NCBI RefSeq assembly: GCF_963555915.1
Contig: NZ_CAUVXL010000040.1
Span: 1-18,155, forward strand
Reading direction: 5' to 3'
DNA length: 18,155 nt
Source: Protofrankia sp963555915
Lineage (GTDB): Bacteria > Actinomycetota > Actinomycetes > Frankiales > Frankiaceae
This document shows, piece by piece, positions 1 through 5,120 of this stretch. The first letter of the stretch is position 1. Every line of letters begins with the position of its first letter. The notes beneath the pieces are model-generated. The model was not told the DNA's origin, did no database searches, and saw only the letters and a list, made by a program, of their open reading frames with translations. The position numbers and the translations under genes were made by a program.

Positions 1-111
1 CAGCAGCCCGTCCCAGAACCGGACCCAGAACCCGAACCGCCACCCTTCTGATCGGGACACGGCTGCCGGACTCTGATCGAAAATTGCCGGCCGATCGGTA
101 GGCAGGCCTGG
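1..111. other. Left edge, no gene assignable
   Basis: This stretch follows the stop codon of the minus-strand stress operon. On the plus strand, frame 1 is open from the edge to a TGA at 49-51 and reads as an acidic proline-rich tail (PEPDPEPEPPPF), which could be the end of a gene entering from the left. On the minus strand, a GTG at 58-60 opens a frame running off the edge (MSRSEGWRFGFWVRFW) with very high third-position GC, which could be another gene following the operon. A GGTTCNGG-like repeat underlies both readings, so neither can be chosen from this sequence alone. No clear terminator was seen after the stop at 112. Confidence 0.25.
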
Positions 112-837
112 TCAGTGCACGCGGACACCGTGGCCAGGACTCGGAACGAGCTGGACTTCGGTGGCGAGGTCCGCGCGGGACAGGGCACCACGCGCGTGTG
201 GCAGAACGACCTGTTCGATGTCGGCTCGAAGCCGGCTGACGTTTATGTCTGGTTCCATCGTCACAACTACTCGCAGTAGCGGATCTTTCTCCTTATGCAG
301 AAGTCGCGCGCGAACCTGCTGGGCGCCCGCTGCAGCTGCCAGCTCGCTTTCCACAGCGCTGGTGAAGGCCCGCGCGTTCACCCGGACACGTCCGAAGGTG
401 TCGTCGACGACGTACAGGCCAGCCAGGTCCCCAGTGGACCGCTGTAGCCACAGCCAGGCGAGCGCCAGCACGACAACCAGGGCCGTGGCCGCTCCCACGA
501 CCGGCCAGAACCAGCCATGGTCGGCGGCAAAGGCCCGGTTCGCAGCCGTGAGCGCCGGCCGGTCTGTGACGTCATCGCCGAACACACCCCGACCGGCGAG
601 CAGGGCGACGATCCCACCGCCCAGGCACACAAGCCCCAACAGGACGAACACCACCCGGTTCACCCGATCGACTCTGGGAGTGAACGGGTGCTTGCGCGGT
701 CGGGGCATCTTCGTGGACCCGGTCGGCTCTGCCGTGCTCACCATGTCGCTCACGTCGTTCGAACGGATCGGTGGACCGAGCTGCGGGATCGGGCTGTCCA
801 CGGTTCGCGCGTTGACGGTGTTCGCGGTTCCGTTCAC
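112..837 (-). CDS. AmaP-like membrane anchor of the Asp23/Gls24 stress operon
   Basis: This 241-residue protein has a cytosolic N-terminal stretch with a basic cluster (PRPRKHPFTPRVDRVNR). Hydrophobic helices follow at about residues 62-83 and 109-131, then a soluble C-terminal domain that begins LAGLYVVDD and carries an Asp23-like alternation (RVRVNARAFTSAVESEL, LLRVVVTMEP). Two helices plus a small C-terminal domain, next to Asp23 genes, is the layout of AmaP, which holds Asp23 at the membrane in Gram-positive bacteria. The GTG start overlaps the stop of the upstream DUF6286 gene by 4 bases (GTGA), and an AGAGGA ribosome site lies about 7 bases upstream, so translation is probably coupled. 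It is the last recognised gene of the operon. A DUF6286 label is the main alternative. The role is inferred from layout and neighbours. Confidence 0.7.
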   Translation of the reverse strand: MNGTANTVNARTVDSPIPQLGPPIRSNDVSDMVSTAEPTGSTKMPRPRKHPFTPRVDRVNRVVFVLLGLVCLGGGIVALLAGRGVFGDDVTDRPALTAANRAFAADHGWFWPVVGAATALVVVLALAWLWLQRSTGDLAGLYVVDDTFGRVRVNARAFTSAVESELAAAAGAQQVRARLLHKEKDPLLRVVVTMEPDINVSRLRADIEQVVLPHARGALSRADLATEVQLVPSPGHGVRVH

Positions 838-1712
838 GTGTGGTCCTCTTTCCGGTCGTCCGCCGACGCATCCGCCGGAGCAGTCGCCGGGGTGTCCTTC
901 CGGGTGCGCTCCGGATCGGGTTTGGTCAGATCGAGGCCGACCGGATACGGCCTGGTCCGCTCACCTGCGGTCGAAGTACCAAAGATCGTCTCTGTGGTTG
1001 ATTGCGTTGCCGGGGCTGATTGCGCTGCCGGGGTTGATTGCGATGCTGGCGGTGCTGACGAGCTACCGGGGCCGGTGCGTGCGAGGGCCCGCGCCGCGTC
1101 CCCCGAGCTTGGCGCAGGCGAGCTTGGCGCAGGCGAGGCTGGCGCAGGCGAGGCTGGTTGCGGCACTACACCGCTGTCAGGGGATGCGGGACGCGACGCC
1201 TTGACTTTCAGTTTCACCTTCGGGGGCGACACCAGATCGAAGGAAGCCAGCCGTTCGTAGATCTCGTCACGTACCTGTTCCGGCGCGTCCGGGTTGACCC
1301 GGGGATGGAACTCGATCTTCACCCTGGCGGTGCGGCGCCGGAGCCGGACCTTTGCCCGGCTCACACCGTCCACATCCTCGGCCGCGCTGGCCAGGGCACG
1401 ACCGACACCGCGACCAGCGGCGAACGTGGAGGTCCCGGCCAACGACGGTTGCACAGTGAACCACTCGAGCCGACCACGTCGCAGCCCCAGCACGAGCAGG
1501 AGGACGCCGACGACGCCAAGGATCACGCCGAGTACTGCCGGTCCCGTGTCGGACCAGCTGTTGCGCGCCATGGCGCCCGCCGCCGCCCGCCAGTCGACGA
1601 TGGCATACCCGCTGCCGAAGGCCGCGTTGATCATCTCGACGATCGCGACGACCCCGGCCGCCGCGATGGCTGCGGCAAGCAGTGCCGCGACGATCCGGTT
1701 TGTCACGCGCAC
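834..1712 (-). CDS. DUF6286-type two-helix membrane protein with repetitive tail
   Basis: This 292-residue protein has two membrane helices at about residues 7-29 and 57-79. A soluble domain at about 95-172 follows (RGVGRALASAAEDVDGVSR, VKIEFHP) and resembles the DUF6286 proteins found beside Asp23 genes in actinomycetes. Residues from about 175 to the end are low-complexity Ala/Ser/Pro/Gln/Thr, built from two in-frame tandem repeats, and are probably disordered. The GTG start is supported by GGGAGG about 9 bases upstream, within TGACGGGAGGTCACC. The stop overlaps the GTG of the AmaP-like gene by 4 bases. It probably forms part of the membrane platform for the Asp23 proteins. The biochemical function of DUF6286 is not known to me, so that role rests on gene context. 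Confidence 0.72.
   Translation of the reverse strand: MRVTNRIVAALLAAAIAAAGVVAIVEMINAAFGSGYAIVDWRAAAGAMARNSWSDTGPAVLGVILGVVGVLLLVLGLRRGRLEWFTVQPSLAGTSTFAAGRGVGRALASAAEDVDGVSRAKVRLRRRTARVKIEFHPRVNPDAPEQVRDEIYERLASFDLVSPPKVKLKVKASRPASPDSGVVPQPASPAPASPAPSSPAPSSGDAARALARTGPGSSSAPPASQSTPAAQSAPATQSTTETIFGTSTAGERTRPYPVGLDLTKPDPERTRKDTPATAPADASADDRKEDHT
996..1049 (-). repeat. 18-bp tandem repeat, three units, in the DUF6286 gene
   Basis: Three near-identical 18-bp units lie at 996-1013, 1014-1031 and 1032-1049 (consensus GGYTGATTGCGNTGCYGG). On the minus strand they encode a six-residue repeat of the type (T/A)PA(A/T)QS in the protein tail. The unit is a multiple of three, so copy-number changes would keep the frame. 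Confidence 0.9.
1105..1164 (-). repeat. 15-bp tandem repeat, four units, in the DUF6286 gene
   Basis: Four 15-bp units lie at 1105-1119, 1120-1134, 1135-1149 and 1150-1164 (consensus GAGSYTGGCGCAGGC, the last unit diverged). They encode the PASPA / PSSPA stretches of the protein tail on the minus strand. Confidence 0.9.
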
Positions 1713-1731
1713 GATGGTGACCTCCCGTCAA

Positions 1732-2118
1732 CTACCGAGCCCGGGTGTCCGGGTCGGTCCCGGACTCGAAAGCGGACACGTCAATGTCGATGTGGGTCAC
1801 CCGTAGACCAGCCAGGTCGGCCACCTGTTGATTCACCCGGGTGCGTACTCCCTCGCATACCTCGACAATTCGGGCAGGATACCGTATCGACAGAGACATC
1901 GAGATCCGAGCGGTGCCCCGCCCGACGCGCGCTGACACCCGCGGCGGACGTTCGTCCGCCGCGGGCCGTCGGCGTCGGCCGGGAGGCCGGCGCCCCAGCC
2001 CGCCGACGGCGTTGACGTTCAGTGCGGCTTGGGCTGCGATTTTCTCAATGACGGCGTTCGTGACGACCAGGCGTCCCCGCGCTGTCGTTTCGGGCCGGCG
2101 CACCACGGTGGGCTTCAT
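1732..2118 (-). CDS. Asp23/Gls24 family envelope stress protein (third copy)
   Basis: This 128-residue protein fits the Asp23/Gls24 family: an N-terminal helix (VVTNAVIEKIAAQAALNVNAVGGLG), a beta-rich core (ISMSLSIRYPARIVEVCEGV) and a C-terminal helix and strand (RVNQQVADLAGLRVTHIDID). Family members are small, abundant proteins induced by alkaline or envelope stress and tethered under the membrane. An Arg/Pro-rich insert (GRRPPGRRRRPAADERPP) sits where members usually carry a short variable loop. The ATG overlaps the stop of the upstream DUF2273 gene by 4 bases (ATGA). The stop lies 19 bases before the DUF6286 start. Placement in the middle of the membrane-protein genes suggests it works with them. 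Confidence 0.85.
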   Translation of the reverse strand: MKPTVVRRPETTARGRLVVTNAVIEKIAAQAALNVNAVGGLGRRPPGRRRRPAADERPPRVSARVGRGTARISMSLSIRYPARIVEVCEGVRTRVNQQVADLAGLRVTHIDIDVSAFESGTDPDTRAR

Positions 2119-2303
2119 CGCATGTCGCGGCGTTCGCCGCCGCTGACGTACCGGTTGATATCGATGTCCCCGTCCAGGACCTTGCCGACGAACAGGCCGA
2201 TGGCGCCGAAGACCAGAACGATCAGGAAGTCACCGAAGCCGCCGAAGGCGAGCGCGAGACCCGAGATCAACCCGGTGATGAGACCGATTGCACTCGAACG
2301 CAT
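2115..2303 (-). CDS. DUF2273 small membrane protein
   Basis: This 62-residue protein is almost entirely membrane-embedded. It has two Gly-rich hydrophobic helices at about residues 5-22 and 24-42 (GLITGLISGLALAFGG, FLIVLVFGAIGLFVG), then a short polar tail (KVLDGDIDINRYVSGGERR). This matches the DUF2273 proteins, of roughly 60 residues, that recur in Asp23/Gls24 operons of Gram-positive bacteria. The ATG has a near-ideal ribosome site (GAGGAGG, about 5 bases upstream). That makes it probably an independent entry point for ribosomes after the 138-base gap upstream. The stop overlaps the next ATG. Function is unknown; a membrane anchor or assembly role beside AmaP is inferred. Confidence 0.85.
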   Translation of the reverse strand: MRSSAIGLITGLISGLALAFGGFGDFLIVLVFGAIGLFVGKVLDGDIDINRYVSGGERRDMR

Positions 2304-2441
2304 CGGAGCCTCCTCGTTGTAGGCGCAAAGCGTGGTGAAGGCGGACTGTTGTCAGGCGTGCTGTCGTCCGGCGCACAGTCGCGGTTGCAGGTGGCCGCGC
2401 CCGCGGCTGACGGGCGCGGCCGGTGCTCTGATGGGACGGTG

Positions 2442-2783
2442 CTAGCGGACCCGCGGGGGCCGTCGCGATGTCCGCCAGCATCGGTGCACCCGGTGCACCC
2501 GGTGCACCCACTGTTGGCGTACCCAGTGGGCAACGATCGCCAGTCCGGCGCGCCGGTGGTAGGCGGTCACCCCACCACCCGCGGTTCGTGGTGACAGCTC
2601 GGGCCGCCGAAGCCCCAGGCCGGCCATGAACACATCGGGATCGCCGCCCCTGTCCGGGTGGTTTTCCCGGATGAACCGACGTACCTCGGCGCGCCGGGCG
2701 GCCGAACCCGCGTCACGGTCCGTCCGTGCTGACTGGATCCGTGCTGGCTGGATCCGTGCCGGCCCAGCCGGTCTGTCGATCAT
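2442..2783 (-). CDS. Small J-domain-like protein with HPD motif
   Basis: This 113-residue basic protein starts with an ATG that overlaps the stop of the upstream Asp23-like gene by 4 bases (ATGA). Residues 30-58 form an amphipathic helix followed by an HPD loop and a short helix (AEVRRFIRENHPDRGGDPDV; His42-Pro43-Asp44). HPD is the signature by which DnaJ-type co-chaperones stimulate the DnaK ATPase. The usual full J-domain of about 70 residues is not obvious here, so this is either a minimal or degenerate J-domain or a look-alike. The flanks are repeat-derived: PARIQ twice near the N terminus and VHR three times near residue 95. Position in the operon suggests a chaperone-like role in Asp23 assembly, which is inference. 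Confidence 0.65.
   Translation of the reverse strand: MIDRPAGPARIQPARIQSARTDRDAGSAARRAEVRRFIRENHPDRGGDPDVFMAGLGLRRPELSPRTAGGGVTAYHRRAGLAIVAHWVRQQWVHRVHRVHRCWRTSRRPPRVR
2483..2509 (-). repeat. 9-bp tandem repeat, three perfect units
   Basis: Three perfect copies of GGTGCACCC lie at 2483-2491, 2492-2500 and 2501-2509, inside the C-terminal part of the HPD protein. They encode VHR three times on the minus strand. Confidence 0.95.
2723..2752 (-). repeat. 15-bp tandem repeat in the HPD protein gene
   Basis: Two 15-bp units, TCCGTGCTGACTGGA and TCCGTGCTGGCTGGA, lie at 2723-2737 and 2738-2752, and a decayed third copy follows. They encode the PARIQPARIQ/SART stretch at the N terminus of the HPD protein. 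Confidence 0.85.
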
Positions 2784-3259
2784 TGCTTCCTGGTCCCTGT
2801 GCCTGTTCTGGTCGCTCCGGCCGTGCTTGTTCCGGTCGTGGCCGACTTCGTCATGGACGCCTTCCCCCGGCCCGAGCGCCCGCCGGCCGTGCCACGGGTG
2901 CGGGCTCCGCCGGTACGGGATCCGCCGGTGCCACGTGGCGGGTGCCCGACGCTGACGGCGGATCTGTCCAGGGAGACTTCAAGATCGTCGACGACGACGT
3001 CGATCCGCTTACAGTCCGGGGCCACCGCGGTGACCGCGGCCCGAATCTGGCCGGCGATTTCGGGGATTGTCGGTCCGAACCGGGCGATGACATGGACAGC
3101 GACACCACCCAGTACTTTGCGGACGCCGACGACGCGTCGGTCGGGCAGATAGGTGACCACGTTGCCGCTGACTCCCGGGGAGAGCGCGGCGACCACGGGG
3201 CAGCGGGCAACCGCGGCCGCGATGGCGGCCGGCTGCGTGGACACTGCCAATCGGACCAT
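2780..3259 (-). CDS. Asp23-like protein (second gene of the operon)
   Basis: This 159-residue protein carries an Asp23-like core at about residues 1-97. It has an N-terminal helix (AIAAAVARCPVVAALSPG), strands (GNVVTYLPDRRVVGVR, GVAVHVIARFG), then PTIPEIAGQIRAAVTAVAP and a closing strand IDVVVDDLEV. The order of helix, strands and the IPEI helix is that of the Asp23/Gls24 family, although the copy is more diverged than the other two. Residues 98-159 are a basic Gly/Thr/Arg/Ser-rich tail, probably disordered. The ATG lies 5 bases after the stop of the first Asp23 gene and has no good ribosome site, so it probably depends on coupling. Its stop overlaps the HPD gene. Confidence 0.75.
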   Translation of the reverse strand: MVRLAVSTQPAAIAAAVARCPVVAALSPGVSGNVVTYLPDRRVVGVRKVLGGVAVHVIARFGPTIPEIAGQIRAAVTAVAPDCKRIDVVVDDLEVSLDRSAVSVGHPPRGTGGSRTGGARTRGTAGGRSGRGKASMTKSATTGTSTAGATRTGTGTRKQ

Positions 3260-3264
3260 GATTT

Positions 3265-3747
3265 TTACTGCACCCGAGCCTGCTTATCGTCATCGTCTTC
3301 AGGGATGTAGACGTCGTCCACCGCGATGTTGACCTCGGTCACCTCCAGGCCGGTCATCCCCTCGACTGAGGTCACGACGTTGCCGCGGATCGCCTGGGCG
3401 AGATCGACTATCGACACGCCGTAGTCGACCACGACGTCGAGATCTATTGCCGCCTGCCGCTCGCCGACCTCGACGCCGACCCCCTGGGATACGTTGCGTC
3501 CGGACGAGCCCGGGATACGCTGGCGCAGCGAGCCGACCGCGCGGGTGCCGCCGGTGCCGAGATTGTGCACACCTTCGACCTCGCGGGTCGCCACGCCCGC
3601 GATCTTACGGACAACCGAGTCCGCGATAGCCGTCTTGCCCTGGCTTGTCACGAGCTCGGTGGCCGTCCGCCGGGACACGCCGGCCCCGTCGCGCTGGGGT
3701 GTCTCTCGTGTCACGGGAGAGGTCTTCTCGGTGGTCGTCGTGCTCAT
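3265..3747 (-). CDS. Asp23/Gls24 family envelope stress protein (first gene of operon)
   Basis: This 160-residue protein is the best Asp23/Gls24 match in the cluster. Clear pieces are ADSVVRKIAGVATREVEGVH with its follow-on NLG, the strand VGVEVGERQAAIDLDVVVDYG, VSIVDLAQAIRGNVVTSVEG, and the end MTGLEVTEVNIAVDDVYIP followed by an acidic tail. Family members are induced by alkaline or cell-envelope stress and anchored through AmaP. The ATG at 3745-3747 is chosen because GGAGG lies 6 bases upstream (GGAGGCACGTC then ATG). A GTG five codons further upstream would add MWRHV but has no ribosome site. It is the first gene of the minus-strand operon, divergent from ispE. Confidence 0.9.
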   Translation of the reverse strand: MSTTTTEKTSPVTRETPQRDGAGVSRRTATELVTSQGKTAIADSVVRKIAGVATREVEGVHNLGTGGTRAVGSLRQRIPGSSGRNVSQGVGVEVGERQAAIDLDVVVDYGVSIVDLAQAIRGNVVTSVEGMTGLEVTEVNIAVDDVYIPEDDDDKQARVQ

Positions 3748-3900
3748 GACGTGCCTCCACAATCATTGGAGTCGTGGGGACGGATCCCTCGGGTTTCCCG
3801 CGGTCCCCGGCCGCGTGGGCCCATGAACCGGAGGCCGTCGGCCGCCCAGATGTGGCAGCCGGTCGTGCTCGGCGCGGTCAACCGGCTGGTATGCATCGTC

Positions 3901-3925
3901 CTACCCGGTGGTGAGGGGGACACTC
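3901..3925 (-). promoter_or_regulatory. Possible sigma-B/F-type stress promoter for the Asp23 operon
   Basis: Read on the minus strand, GAGT (3925-3922) is followed after 15 bases by GGGTAG (3906-3901). This fits the loose GNNT-N14-16-GGGTA pattern reported for actinomycete general-stress sigma factors. It would give an untranslated leader of about 150 bases. The -35 half is poor compared with GTTT, so the call rests mainly on GGGTA and on the stress role of the operon. Confidence 0.3.
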
Positions 3926-3979
3926 GCGTCCGGCCGGCCGGATAGGTTCGTTGGTGCCCGGTCGGAACACGCCCCACGA

Positions 3980-5074
3980 GTGAAGGAGCGTCCGCTGCCT
4001 CGGTCTCATCCGCACCCTTCCGGTGCCGCCGGCTCCGGCCGGTCGCCCGTGCCCGCCCAGGGCACCCGGGTGACTGTCCGGTCGCCGGCCAAGGTCAACC
4101 TGCATCTCGGGGTCGGCCCGCGCCGGGACGACGGTTATCACGCGGTAACCACGATCCTGCAGGCTGTTTCGCTCTATGACGACATCACGGTCACCGACGT
4201 CCCGGACGCCGCGACCGACCCCGACGCCATGGAGCCGGTCATCGCCGTGGAGGTCACCGGTGAGGGTGCCGCCGGTGCGCTGCCGGCCGCCGCTCCCGGC
4301 GACATCCCAGCGAACTCGGCCGCGGCGCGAATCTCGCTGGTCCCGACGGGATCGGACAATCTCGCCGTCAGGGCCGCGTATGTGCTCGCGGCCCGCGCCG
4401 GCGTGCGCGGCGCAGGGGCGCACCTGAGCATGGCTAAGGGCATTCCGGTCGCAGCCGGGATGGCCGGTGGCAGCGCCGACGCCGCCGGGGCGCTGGTCGC
4501 CTTCGACGCCCTGTGGGGCACTGACCTGGACCGGTCGGTTCTCGCGGAGCTCGCTGCCGGGCTCGGCAGCGACGTCCCGTTCCCGTTGACCGGGGGTACG
4601 GCGCTTGGAACCGGCCGGGGCGAGCAGCTCACGCCGGTCCTCGGACGTGGCGAGTACCACTGGGTCTTCGCGCTGGCTGACGGTGGCCTGTCCACCGCTT
4701 CGGTCTATGCCGAGTTCGACCGGTTGTCCGAAGGACGTCTGCGCACCGAACCCACCCCGCCTGACGCGGTCCTGGCGGCGTTGCGCACCGGGGATCCGGT
4801 CGAATTGGGTAATGCGTTGGTCAACGATCTGCAACCGGCTGCGTTGCGGTTGCGCCCGTCGCTGCGGCGGGTGCTGGAAACCGGAACCGAACTCGGGGCG
4901 GTCGGTGCCGTCGTCAGCGGGTCCGGACCGACCTGCGCCTTCCTGGCCCGGGACGCCGCGCAGAGCGTGGCACTGGCTGCGAGCCTCGCCGGGATGGGCG
5001 TCTGCCGGGCGGTTCGACGGGCGCACGGTCCGGTCGCGGGCGCCCGTCTGGTCGACCCGGGCACGTCCGGATGA
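3980..5074 (+). CDS. ispE: 4-diphosphocytidyl-2-C-methyl-D-erythritol kinase
   Basis: IspE phosphorylates CDP-methylerythritol with ATP in the MEP pathway to isoprenoid precursors, in the cytosol. GHMP-kinase marks are clear: PAKVNLHLGVGPRRDDGYH at about residues 36-54, the ATP-binding loop PVAAGMAGGSADAAGA at about 156-171, and the C-terminal motif VSGSGPTCAFLA near 312. A region rich in Ala, Asp and Pro between the first two motifs is longer than usual, and the protein (364 residues from this start) exceeds the usual 290-320. The start is uncertain. GTG at 3980, 4049 or 4070 are in frame, the last giving the typical VTVRSPAKVNLHL beginning. The only good ribosome site, AAGGAG at 3983-3988, instead points to a CTG at 3995. 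The ABC-F gene follows 46 bases downstream, probably in one transcript. Confidence 0.93.
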   Translation: MKERPLPRSHPHPSGAAGSGRSPVPAQGTRVTVRSPAKVNLHLGVGPRRDDGYHAVTTILQAVSLYDDITVTDVPDAATDPDAMEPVIAVEVTGEGAAGALPAAAPGDIPANSAAARISLVPTGSDNLAVRAAYVLAARAGVRGAGAHLSMAKGIPVAAGMAGGSADAAGALVAFDALWGTDLDRSVLAELAAGLGSDVPFPLTGGTALGTGRGEQLTPVLGRGEYHWVFALADGGLSTASVYAEFDRLSEGRLRTEPTPPDAVLAALRTGDPVELGNALVNDLQPAALRLRPSLRRVLETGTELGAVGAVVSGSGPTCAFLARDAAQSVALAASLAGMGVCRAVRRAHGPVAGARLVDPGTSG

Positions 5075-5120
5075 GCCGCAGGACGATCCGCGCCGACCCC
5101 GGCCTGATGAGCAGGATCCG

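Noticed and set aside
161..1204. Long plus-strand open frame opposite the AmaP-like and DUF6286 genes
   Set aside because: It is a high-GC antisense shadow. The minus-strand frames show membrane helices, ribosome sites and coupled starts, and this frame is low-complexity Arg/Ser/Pro.
4605..5120. Upstream extension of the ABC-F reading frame
   Set aside because: It lies inside ispE in another frame, and ABC-F homology begins at MSDILVTMEAV from the ATG at 5121.
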